A DNA stretch of 6,954 nt from an uncultured Planctomycetaceae bacterium (GTDB lineage: Bacteria > Planctomycetota > Planctomycetia > Pirellulales > Pirellulaceae), in NCBI GenBank assembly GCA_937967755.1, contig CALBTA010000660.1:1-6954 (forward strand), in the 5' to 3' direction. The notes under the pieces are model-generated. The model made no database searches and was not told the DNA's origin. It worked only from the letters and a program-made list of their open reading frames with translations. The position numbers and the translations under genes were made by a program. Positions 1 to 6,360 of the stretch are shown piece by piece; within the stretch, counting starts at the first letter, position 1, and every line of letters starts with the position of its first letter.

Positions 1-51
1 AAGCAGGAACTTGCGCGAACGCCGCCCATCCAGGCGAACGACTTGCAGTGA
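1..51 (+). CDS. C-terminal tail of an upstream gene (partial)
   Basis: Reading from base 1 in frame 1 gives KQELARTPPIQANDLQ followed by a TGA stop at 49-51. This may be the last 16 codons of a gene that begins left of the window, on the same strand as the cytochrome gene that follows 60 bases later. Sixteen open codons are weak evidence, and no family can be recognised. The call rests only on the plausible composition and on the otherwise gene-dense layout. Confidence 0.35.
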   Translation, partial: KQELARTPPIQANDLQ

Positions 52-111
52 GCATGCGCCGCGCCGATAATTGGTTTGTGGGCAAAGTGCAAGTGAAAGG
101 CGGCGAGAAAT

Positions 112-1083
112 ATGCAATCGACTCTTCGAAACTGTTTGACCATCTCGATCGTTGGCTTGTTGGCTTTGGCCGTCGTTTCGCACAGCAACTCCGCCCCCAA
201 GCGGCAGTACAAGCGGATCAAGCCTGACACCAGCAAGGTCGACGCTGCGGGGACGTTTTTTGACGACGTCTTCAGTCAAGGGCTGCGCGGCGAGCGGCCG
301 CCCAACCTGGGCAGCAGCGCACCCGTCGCGCCCGTTGGACCACCAGACGGCGGATCGACCGATCCGATGCCGATGGGAGGGGGTGACAAAAGTTGGGCCG
401 AAATTGTTTCCGCCCAAACCATCGAAGATGAGATCAAGAAGATCAAACTTGAGTTGGATAAAGACGTAACGACTCCCACCGCCTTCAACGGGTTGGGGCA
501 CAAGCGGTGCCGCAAGCATTTCTCGATGCTGGGAATGCTGTTCGCGATTGCTGATTTGCATACCGCCGACGTGCGTTGGAAGGAAGAAGCGGCGGCTGCC
601 CGTGATCTGTTTTCGCGGGCGGGAAGGAACTGCAAGGTCGCCACGCCGGCCAGCTATAACGAGGCGAAGCTGCGCAAGCAAGATCTGGCCGACATGGTCG
701 CGGGCAGCACGTTGCAAGCCGCTGGAGAGCCGGCCGCGAAAGTCGATTGGTCGCTGGTCTGCGAACGTTCGCAACTGATGAAGCGGGTGGAGAAGTCGGT
801 CAGCCGCTTGCGGGAATTGACCGCCAGTGCGGGCGAGTTCAAATCGAACACCGACGATGTGAAGCACGAGGCGGAACTGCTATCTGCCATCAGTGCGGCC
901 CTCGTCCAAGACGGCATGCCTGACGGCGACGACGATGATTACGCCGCCTTCTGCGACACGATGAAGGACGCCGGCAAAGAAATCGTTGGCGCCACGAAGC
1001 TGGGCAACGTCGAAGCCGCCTCCAACGCAATGGGCAACATCACACGGGCATGCGATGAGTGCCATGAGATTTACCGGGGGTAG
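112..1083 (+). CDS. exported cytochrome c'-like protein with one C-terminal haem c site
   Basis: The 323-residue product starts with a Sec-type signal peptide: a basic start, a hydrophobic stretch at about 10-22, and a probable cut after SNSA at 25-28. It is therefore likely periplasmic. A Pro/Gly-rich linker follows at about 61-92. The C-terminal half (about 212-323) is helical and ends in CDECH at 314-318, a CxxCH haem c site five residues from the end. That is the placement seen in four-helix cytochrome c' proteins (family knowledge). The segment 94-200 looks like a degenerate copy of the same fold without CxxCH: W95 and W213, H136 and H252, and the AG at 170-171 and 287-288 align at similar spacing. 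The start is supported by GGCGAG four bases before the ATG. The electron partner or ligand is unknown. A haem-binding exported protein is well supported, the exact c' assignment less so. Confidence 0.8.
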   Translation: MQSTLRNCLTISIVGLLALAVVSHSNSAPKRQYKRIKPDTSKVDAAGTFFDDVFSQGLRGERPPNLGSSAPVAPVGPPDGGSTDPMPMGGGDKSWAEIVSAQTIEDEIKKIKLELDKDVTTPTAFNGLGHKRCRKHFSMLGMLFAIADLHTADVRWKEEAAAARDLFSRAGRNCKVATPASYNEAKLRKQDLADMVAGSTLQAAGEPAAKVDWSLVCERSQLMKRVEKSVSRLRELTASAGEFKSNTDDVKHEAELLSAISAALVQDGMPDGDDDDYAAFCDTMKDAGKEIVGATKLGNVEAASNAMGNITRACDECHEIYRG

Positions 1084-1089
1084 AAGCTC

Positions 1090-2451
1090 TTAGCGCGGCG
1101 GCGGCAAAGCTCCGGAGTGGGCGGCGTGTTCTGTGCGACGTAGCGGGATGGTGATTTTCGCGATGCCGCCATCTTGCTCGATGTGCGAAACTTTCACGTC
1201 GCCGTTTTCGAAGTAGATTTGATACGGCTTGCCGGTTAACGGATTCAATTCATACGGCGGGCGGCGCTGTTCCAAGGATACCGTCAGCGCGTTGGCCCAC
1301 GCCTGCGTCCACGCAAGGTCGGTTGCTTGAAAGCGTTGCGCTTCTTCGATGTTTTGCAACAGCATGCGGTCTGCGACCAGCGGGTACTCGGGCGTCTTTT
1401 GCAATTCACCGAGTTGCGTGCGCAGTTTGTCAAATACCTTTTCCCGTTGAGAATACGGGCGGTCGCAAGCCGCGATGATTTCCCGCATCGATCGCAGATA
1501 GAAATGCTGGTCGGAGTCAATCGACCGAGTCGCGGCGGCCAGGAACGAATTCAAGTTGCCGCCTCCAGAGTGTTGGGCCAGTTCGTCTTCGGTCAGCAGC
1601 GAAAGGAGTTGGCCGTCGCGAATCATTTCGTACAGATGCAGCCCTTGTGCGCGGTCGCCGATCCAGGCGTCCGAATCGCTCGGCCAGTTGGTGAGTTGGG
1701 CTTCGACCAATGTTCGTAGTTGTTCCGTTTGCGACGCGTCGCAGCGCGAGTTGGCGGCGATCGCTTGCACGATTTGCAACACCTCGCGGCGCGACTCGCC
1801 CGCCGCCAGGCGGGAAACGACGTGCGGTTGGTCGCCAAGCAACTCGCACATCGCCAGCATCGCGGCAGTGGTTTCAATCGCGGCGTTCAGATCGCCGACG
1901 ACCAATTGCTCTGCGGCCAAAAACATTTCCATACGGTTGTAGATCCGCGCGGCATCGACAAATTCAATACTTCGCCCTACACCTTGCGACAGGTTCAATT
2001 GAATGTGCCGCTTCGTCTGCGCCATCGCCCTACGCACCGCCTGGCGCGGCACGTCGTACTGCTGCCGAAGTTGGAACGCCCGCTGGGTGTTGATTGGATC
2101 CCACTGGAACTCTCCGGCGTCGAACAGCTTGTCCGTTTGACTGGCCGCCAGTTCAACTGCGCTGTTGTGAAATTCGGTGGTCAAGACGGCGGCAACTTCG
2201 ACCGACGCGGGATCAGCGGTGGCATGTACTTCGTCAAGTTGCCTGGGCGTTGCCTGTTCGGAAGTCAAAAGTGCAAGCTCGGATTGCAGTCCGGGGTGGT
2301 GGGAGGCTTTCAAGCCCGGCAAGTCGGCGTAGGCCTCGAATGTTTCGCCGACTTCCGTTCCTTTTTTCCATGACGCATTCGGGCAGCCGATCGAAAAGGT
2401 GAGAACAACGGTGAGGCCGATCGATGGTACGGCGCGAAAGAAAGGGCGCAT
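1090..2451 (-). CDS. putative lipoprotein of unknown function, planctomycete-type
   Basis: I do not recognise a named function. From the ATG at 2451 the product is 453 residues. It has a short basic start (MRPFFR), a hydrophobic core at about 8-21 and a lipobox-like SIGC ending at Cys23, so a lipid-anchored exported protein is likely. Ser at -3 makes the lipobox imperfect. An in-frame ATG at 2529 would add 26 residues and bury the signal peptide. The downstream ATG also has GGAAAG about 6 bases upstream, so I prefer it. The body is soluble and helical. Two segments, LGDQPHVVSRL at about 205-215 and NPLTGKPYQIYF at about 403-414, recall a family of planctomycete proteins of unknown function with a DPFxGKPLRY-like motif (from memory, not searched). 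The gene lies downstream of the potassium channel gene on the same strand and may be co-transcribed. Its stop lies 6 bases from the convergent cytochrome gene. Confidence 0.72.
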   Translation of the reverse strand: MRPFFRAVPSIGLTVVLTFSIGCPNASWKKGTEVGETFEAYADLPGLKASHHPGLQSELALLTSEQATPRQLDEVHATADPASVEVAAVLTTEFHNSAVELAASQTDKLFDAGEFQWDPINTQRAFQLRQQYDVPRQAVRRAMAQTKRHIQLNLSQGVGRSIEFVDAARIYNRMEMFLAAEQLVVGDLNAAIETTAAMLAMCELLGDQPHVVSRLAAGESRREVLQIVQAIAANSRCDASQTEQLRTLVEAQLTNWPSDSDAWIGDRAQGLHLYEMIRDGQLLSLLTEDELAQHSGGGNLNSFLAAATRSIDSDQHFYLRSMREIIAACDRPYSQREKVFDKLRTQLGELQKTPEYPLVADRMLLQNIEEAQRFQATDLAWTQAWANALTVSLEQRRPPYELNPLTGKPYQIYFENGDVKVSHIEQDGGIAKITIPLRRTEHAAHSGALPPPR

Positions 2452-2536
2452 CGGCAGCTTTCCAAAAGCGTTTTGGGTTTCAGCGAACGCGGAACTGTAC
2501 AAGAAACGCCGCCCCAATAGCCAGAGCATCGCGCTT

Positions 2537-2558
2537 CGACGGCCTTGGAAGACCGTCG
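2537..2558. repeat. 22-bp near-palindrome between channel and lipoprotein genes
   Basis: CGACGG at 2537-2542 pairs with CCGTCG at 2553-2558. After one mismatch, CTT pairs with AAG around a GG centre. It lies between the channel stop at 2570 and the lipoprotein start, so it would form a hairpin in the shared transcript. There is no T-run, so it is not a typical intrinsic terminator. I recall similar sequences scattered between planctomycete genes, which suggests a dispersed extragenic repeat. That has not been searched. Confidence 0.5.
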
Positions 2559-2569
2559 TACCGGCAACG

Positions 2570-3589
2570 CTAGCTAGGTAGCGAAAACCGCTCGCCGAAA
2601 CGGTTGATGTCCTGTTTGTCGCCCATCACAATCAGGGTGTCACGCTCGCCGAAAATGAATTCACTGCTGGGGTTGAAAATCATTTCGCCGTCTGACCGTT
2701 TGACCGCCAGCACCAGCAACCCGTGCGTACGGTGGGCTTCCGCTTCGCCGACGGTTTTGCCGATCAGCGATCCGGCGGGATCAACCACGACTTCATCGAA
2801 TTCCAAATTCAGTTTGTTGCGGTCGGCGATCAGTTCGAAGAAATCCGCAGTGTGCGGACGCGTAATCATCCGGGCCATCTGAAACGCCCCGGTCGATGCC
2901 GGCATGACGACGCGGTTGGCCCCGGCTTGCAAGAGTTTCTTTTCCGTCGTGCGGTACTCGGCCCGGGCGATGATGTGAATGTCCTCGCGCATGCCGCGGG
3001 CGGTAAGCGTAATAAAGACATTGTCGGCATCGCTAGGTAATGTCGTCACGATGGAACGCGCCCGTTGGATGCCGGCATCGATCAGAAAATCTTCCTCAGT
3101 CGCGTTCCCGCTGAGGATCAGATACCCCTCATCGTCAGCATCAGTCACGCGCTCCGCCGACTGTTCGATCACCACAAACGGAATTCCCTGCTGATCCAAG
3201 TCCTGTGCCAAGATGCGCCCGATGCGCCCGAAGCCGCAAATGATCACGTGATTGTGCAACCGTTCGATCTCTTTGGTCATTTTGTGTTTCCCCATGACAC
3301 GTTGGATTTCGCCTTCGGTCATTAGCTGCAAGAAGCCGCCCATCGCATACGCGCCGGCGGTTAGCCCGATGGCGATGACACCAACGGTGAATAACTTTTC
3401 GGCGTTGGTCGGAGGGTCTTCCCCGGCCGGCGTGTCGCCATAGCCCACGCTGGTCACAGTGATCACCACCATGTAGACGGAATCGACCCAGCTTCGCTCA
3501 AAGAAGAAGCGGTAGCCGCACGTGGCGGCCAACAGCGTAATGCCGAAGACCACCGCGCCCAGGCGAATGCGTTCAATCGCCGAATTCAT
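2570..3589 (-). CDS. two-TM potassium channel with RCK (TrkA-N/TrkA-C) regulatory domain
   Basis: This is an inner-membrane K+ channel of the MthK/GsuK type, 339 residues from the ATG at 3589. TM1 spans about 10-28. The pore helix and selectivity filter TVTSVGYGD lie at 44-52, and TM2 spans about 66-90. There is no voltage-sensor segment. A cytoplasmic RCK Rossmann domain starts at about 112, with the nucleotide-binding GFGRIG at 119-124 and an acidic residue after the second strand (E142). A TrkA-C-like domain covers about 256-335. Family members assemble as tetramers gated by ligands such as Ca2+, nucleotides or NAD(H); the ligand here cannot be read. The frame is open further upstream to a TTG at 3676, but that extension (starting MPSPYPLSRRG) is encoded by the neighbouring inverted-repeat element, so I reject it. 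No strong ribosome site precedes the ATG. It lies downstream of argJ on the same strand, with no functional link to arginine synthesis. Confidence 0.92.
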   Translation of the reverse strand: MNSAIERIRLGAVVFGITLLAATCGYRFFFERSWVDSVYMVVITVTSVGYGDTPAGEDPPTNAEKLFTVGVIAIGLTAGAYAMGGFLQLMTEGEIQRVMGKHKMTKEIERLHNHVIICGFGRIGRILAQDLDQQGIPFVVIEQSAERVTDADDEGYLILSGNATEEDFLIDAGIQRARSIVTTLPSDADNVFITLTARGMREDIHIIARAEYRTTEKKLLQAGANRVVMPASTGAFQMARMITRPHTADFFELIADRNKLNLEFDEVVVDPAGSLIGKTVGEAEAHRTHGLLVLAVKRSDGEMIFNPSSEFIFGERDTLIVMGDKQDINRFGERFSLPS

Positions 3590-3611
3590 GTCGGCCGTCC
3601 ATGCCAGTTGG

Positions 3612-3710
3612 GGAACGAGGGAGAAATCACTTCGTCCGATAATCCCTCTCCTGCTGAGAGGGTAGGGTGAGGGCAAAAAGCCAATGCCGAAGTGTTTTCT
3701 CCCTCGTTCC
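3612..3710. repeat. 99-bp MITE-like inverted-repeat element with central hairpin
   Basis: Bases 3612-3634 and 3688-3710 are inverted copies matching at 22 of 23 positions; the mismatch is at 3627. Inside is a second, perfect hairpin: CCCTCTC at 3644-3650, the loop CTGCT, and GAGAGGG at 3656-3662, followed by TAGGGTGAGGG. The element fills nearly all of the space between argJ and the channel gene, and its right edge reaches the last base of the argJ stop codon. No target-site duplication is obvious. The inner CCCTCACCCTA...CTCTC motif resembles intergenic repeats I recall from planctomycete genomes (not searched). In RNA it would fold into a long stem between the two genes and could affect readthrough or mRNA stability. 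Confidence 0.7.
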
Positions 3711-4903
3711 TACGTCGTATACTCCGAATTGAACCGCACGTACTCGACGGTCAGGTCGCTGGTCCAAAAGCGGCATTGGCCTTCGCCGCTCCCGACGGTC
3801 AAGTCGATCTTGGTTTCGCGATTCTCCTTGATCGACGCGCTGACCGCGGCTGCGTCAAACGCCACCGGGCTGCCACTTTTGTAAAGCAAGTGCCCGTTGA
3901 TGCAAAGATCAACCTCCGCCGGGTCGAAGCTAACGCCCGCGTACCCAGCGGCGGAAACGATGCGGCCCCAATTGGGATCGCCTCCGGTGATGGCCGTTTT
4001 CACCAGCGGGCTGTCGGCGATGGTTTGGGCGATGCGCCGGGCGGCTGCCCTGTTTTCGCAGCCCGTCACGTCGATGGTAATCATGTGTGATGCGCCTTCT
4101 CCGTCGGCGGGAATCATGCGGGCCAGTTCGATGCAAACTTCCGTGAGTGCCGTTTCGAATTGTGCCAGTTCATCATTGCGAATCAAAGCGCCGCCGGCTG
4201 CGCCCGATGCGACCGTTAGCAGCGTGTCGTTAGTGCTGGTATGCCCTTCGACGCTGATGCAATTGAACGATTGATCCGCCGCACCTTGCGTGAGCCGTTG
4301 CAGATCCTCTTTCGTCAGCGCGGCGTCGGTCATGATCAGGCCCAAGAAGGTCGCCATGTTCGGGCCGATCATGCCGGCCCCTTTTGCGATTCCGGTCACG
4401 GTGATCTCTCTGCTACCAAGCGAAAGTGTTCGCCCGGCCATTTTCGCGCCGTTGTCGGTGGTCAGAATTCCCCGCGCGGCGGCCAGCAGGTGTTCTTCCG
4501 AATCGCCGAGTTTCTCTGCGGCGGCGGTAATGCCGGCAGTGATCTTTTCCATTGGCAAATGGTGACCGCTGATGCCAGTAGACATCACCAGCGCCTGCTC
4601 ATTCGCGACACCGAAAACCTCACCCGCCAGGCGGGTCATTTCTTCCGCGTCGCGCATCCCTTCTTCGCCCGTACAGGCATTGGCGTTGCCTGAATTGACT
4701 ACGATCGCCCGAACCGAATCGCTGGGCGTTCTGGCCCGATCGACCAGCACCGGCGCGGCGCAAACCAGGTTCTGCGTATAGACGCCGGCCGCTACGGCTG
4801 GCTGGTCCGTGACGACCAACGTCAGGTCTTCTTTGGCCGGGTTTCGCTTCACGCCGGTATGCACGCCGGCGACGCGAAAACCTTGAGGAATGGAAAGGGG
4901 CAT
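3710..4903 (-). CDS. argJ: bifunctional glutamate N-acetyltransferase / ornithine acetyltransferase
   Basis: ArgJ transfers acetyl from N-acetylornithine to glutamate, giving ornithine and N-acetylglutamate in the cyclic arginine pathway. Bifunctional forms also use acetyl-CoA. The 397-residue product has the usual family length. Visible signatures are NSGNANACTG at about 70-79, STG at 108-110 (oxyanion-hole region), KGAGMIGPNMAT at 174-185 with the self-cleavage site A184/T185 (Thr becomes the nucleophile of the beta chain), TSTNDT at 222-227, DGEGASH at 267-273 and GGDPNWGRI at 307-315. The C-terminus ends in EYTT, as is common in the family. Whether it is mono- or bifunctional cannot be told from sequence alone. 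The ATG at 4903 is preferred over an upstream in-frame TTG at 4933 that would overlap argC. The ribosome site is weak, and the start lies 7 bases after the argC stop, so translational coupling is likely. Confidence 0.97.
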   Translation of the reverse strand: MPLSIPQGFRVAGVHTGVKRNPAKEDLTLVVTDQPAVAAGVYTQNLVCAAPVLVDRARTPSDSVRAIVVNSGNANACTGEEGMRDAEEMTRLAGEVFGVANEQALVMSTGISGHHLPMEKITAGITAAAEKLGDSEEHLLAAARGILTTDNGAKMAGRTLSLGSREITVTGIAKGAGMIGPNMATFLGLIMTDAALTKEDLQRLTQGAADQSFNCISVEGHTSTNDTLLTVASGAAGGALIRNDELAQFETALTEVCIELARMIPADGEGASHMITIDVTGCENRAAARRIAQTIADSPLVKTAITGGDPNWGRIVSAAGYAGVSFDPAEVDLCINGHLLYKSGSPVAFDAAAVSASIKENRETKIDLTVGSGEGQCRFWTSDLTVEYVRFNSEYTT

Positions 4904-4910
4904 GTCGTAC

Positions 4911-5921
4911 TCAGAACCCGGTTGTCTCTTCAAAACCGCACATCAAATTGAAATTCTGCATCGCCACGCCCGATGCGCCTTTGAGCAAGTTATCCAGCGC
5001 GGCGATCACCATCACTCGATCACGCACAATCCGGGCGGTGACGTGAAAGTTGTTCGTTCCCGCGACGTGACGGGTTGCTGGCAGATGATCGACGACTTGC
5101 ACGAATGGCTCTCCTTCATACGCGCCGTGCAATACCGACAGCACATCGTCTTGCGAAAGCTGCCGCGCCGGGCGGGCGTAGATGGTCGCCAAGATGCCGC
5201 GATCCATCGGCACCAAATGCGGCGTGAAGATCACGTTTACCGGTTCGCCCGCGACCGTCGTAAGCACCTGTTCAATCTCGGGCGTGTGGCGGTGCTTGCC
5301 AACCCCGTAAGCCGAAATGCTCTCGTTGGCTTCGCAGTACAGCGTGTTCAATTTCGGTGTGCGGCCCGCGCCGCTGACGCCGCTTTTGGCGTCGATGATG
5401 ATATCGTTCGGAGCGATCAACTCTTCCCGCAATAGCGGCGCAAGGGCCAATATCGATGTGGACGTATAGCACCCCGGGTTCGCGACCAACTGTTGGCCAT
5501 GAATTTGCTCGCGAAACAACTCCGGCAACCCATAGACGGTGTTGCCGACACGCCCCGGGTCAGGGTGCTCGTTCCCGTACCACTGCATGTAAACGGCGGT
5601 GTCGCTCAGACGGTAGTCGGCGCTAAAGTCGACCACCTGCTTGCGGGCGTCCACCAGCGGAGCGACAACTTCGGCAGACGCCGCGTGGGGCAGGCAACTG
5701 AAAACGAAGTCTGTCCGCTTGACGATCTCTTCGAGGACGAGATTCTCCAGCGACAGATCTAAGCACCCGGAAAGCGCTGGGTGCGCGTCGGTCACGTGCG
5801 GCCGATCATCGCTCCGTGTGGTCAGTGCGGTAATTTCCACCTGATTGTGACGCAGCAGCAGCCGCATCAGTTCGAAGGCGGTGTACCCGGTCGCTCCTAA
5901 AATTCCTACGCGGACGCTCAT
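4911..5921 (-). CDS. argC: N-acetyl-gamma-glutamyl-phosphate reductase
   Basis: ArgC catalyses the NADPH-dependent reduction of N-acetylglutamyl 5-phosphate to the semialdehyde, the third step of arginine synthesis, in the cytoplasm. The 336-residue product is of normal length. The N-terminal Rossmann motif GILGATGYT lies at 6-14, and FSCLPHAAS at 74-82 and [10 protein letters not shown] at 96-105 are family hallmarks. The catalytic cysteine is C151 in NPGCYTS, and the conserved [11 protein letters not shown] at 208-218 supplies the active-site histidine. The C-terminus [18 protein letters not shown] is typical. It is the first gene of the argC-argJ pair, with 7 bases to argJ. Only one ATG fits the N-terminal motif. 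No clear Shine-Dalgarno precedes it, and I see no convincing ArgR-type operator upstream. Confidence 0.97.
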   Translation of the reverse strand: MSVRVGILGATGYTAFELMRLLLRHNQVEITALTTRSDDRPHVTDAHPALSGCLDLSLENLVLEEIVKRTDFVFSCLPHAASAEVVAPLVDARKQVVDFSADYRLSDTAVYMQWYGNEHPDPGRVGNTVYGLPELFREQIHGQQLVANPGCYTSTSILALAPLLREELIAPNDIIIDAKSGVSGAGRTPKLNTLYCEANESISAYGVGKHRHTPEIEQVLTTVAGEPVNVIFTPHLVPMDRGILATIYARPARQLSQDDVLSVLHGAYEGEPFVQVVDHLPATRHVAGTNNFHVTARIVRDRVMVIAALDNLLKGASGVAMQNFNLMCGFEETTGF

Positions 5922-5974
5922 GGGGCAAGTTCGCAGCGCTGCGGGCGCGTTGTTGGAATGCGGTAAACCATATC

Positions 5975-6002
5975 ATCATACCGCCGATAAGAGACCAGCC
6001 AA
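5975..6002 (-). promoter_or_regulatory. candidate promoter for argC-argJ
   Basis: On the minus strand, TTGGCT (6002-5997) and TATGAT (5980-5975) are separated by 16 bases. They match the sigma70-type -35 hexamer at 4 of 6 positions and the -10 hexamer at 5 of 6. The site lies 53 bases before the argC ATG. Such matches occur by chance, and planctomycete promoters are not well defined. Confidence 0.3.
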
Positions 6003-6040
6003 AGGGCAGAGGTTCACCTGTCCCGGAAATCAAAGTAGCA

Positions 6041-6057
6041 GGCACAGTTCCTGTGCC
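6041..6057. repeat. 17-bp hairpin palindrome (GGCACAG-TTC-CTGTGCC)
   Basis: A perfect 7-bp stem with a 3-base loop sits in the argC/ubiX intergenic space, preceded by AAAGTAGCA and followed by GTCC. No T-run follows it on either strand, so it is not a clear terminator. The motif resembles a short palindrome I remember as abundant between planctomycete genes (AGCAGGCAC...GTGCCGTCC). A genome-wide search is needed to confirm that. Confidence 0.5.
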
Positions 6058-6313
6058 GTCCACCAAACTTGGGGAGGTTCAACGGGGACGCCGAAAACCA
6101 ACCGGCGGGTATTGGGGATCCAGCGGTGCCGCGGGCCCGGTTAGACGATGGGGCAGACTGAGCGCAAGATGTCGATGATCAACCGCGCGCGTAAGACTAC
6201 TCACACCGCGCGCAAACGTTCGACGGCATCGCTCTTCGGAAAGGTACCGATCGCTTCGATGCTGGCAGTGACCCGGGCGACGCGGGAGTTAATGGTGAGT
6301 AGAATAGGCGGTA

Positions 6314-6341
6314 TTGATTGCGTCTGGAAGTTGCCTATAAC
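6314..6341 (+). promoter_or_regulatory. candidate promoter for ubiX
   Basis: TTGATT (6314-6319) and TATAAC (6336-6341) are separated by 16 bases. They match the sigma70-type -35 hexamer at 4 of 6 positions and the -10 hexamer at 5 of 6. Transcription would begin near 6348, leaving a leader of only about a dozen bases before the ATG at 6361. That fits the lack of a visible Shine-Dalgarno there. Confidence 0.35.
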
Positions 6342-6360
6342 CCGTTTCCTGTTGACCGAT

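Larger units (their letters stand above)
5922..6360. other. divergent intergenic region between argC and ubiX
   Basis: About 440 bases lie between the outward-facing argC and ubiX genes. I see candidate promoters for each direction, one 17-base hairpin at 6041-6057 and a repeated 9-mer, ACCGCGCGC, at 6182-6190 and 6205-6213. No tRNA, riboswitch or convincing small gene is visible. The plus-strand frame of ubiX stays open from just after a TAG at 6142-6144, so the right part (6148-6360) could in principle code for an N-terminal extension. I consider that unlikely. Confidence 0.6.

Noticed and set aside
1720..2373. 217-codon plus-strand open frame antisense to the lipoprotein gene
   Set aside because: Its product is rich in Arg, His and Gln with no recognisable domain. 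It lies fully opposite a gene with a signal peptide and family-like motifs, so it is a frame shadow in G+C-rich DNA.
3590..3676. 29-residue N-terminal extension of the K+ channel
   Set aside because: It begins at a TTG inside the inverted-repeat element and consists mostly of repeat-encoded residues. The ATG at 3589 directly precedes a normal channel N-terminus.
4622..4636. 15-bp palindrome ACCCGCCAGGCGGGT inside argJ, and a similar hairpin near 1799-1814
   Set aside because: Both are within coding sequence and are explained by common Arg/Leu/Ala/Gly codons in G+C-rich genes. They are too short to claim a site.
4890..5435. 181-codon plus-strand open frame antisense to argC
   Set aside because: It lies opposite the unmistakable argC coding sequence and has no recognisable domain or start signal.
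5881..6144. 87-codon plus-strand frame spanning the argC start and intergenic DNA
   Set aside because: It begins inside argC antisense, runs through the palindromic repeat and resembles no protein family.
6182..6213. Two copies of ACCGCGCGC, 23 bases apart
   Set aside because: Short G+C-rich repeats with only two copies could be chance. There is no third unit and no known operator match.
5922..6360. Search for tRNA, riboswitch or ArgR operator between argC and ubiX
   Set aside because: No cloverleaf, conserved riboswitch core or TNTGAAT-type ARG box could be found by eye.
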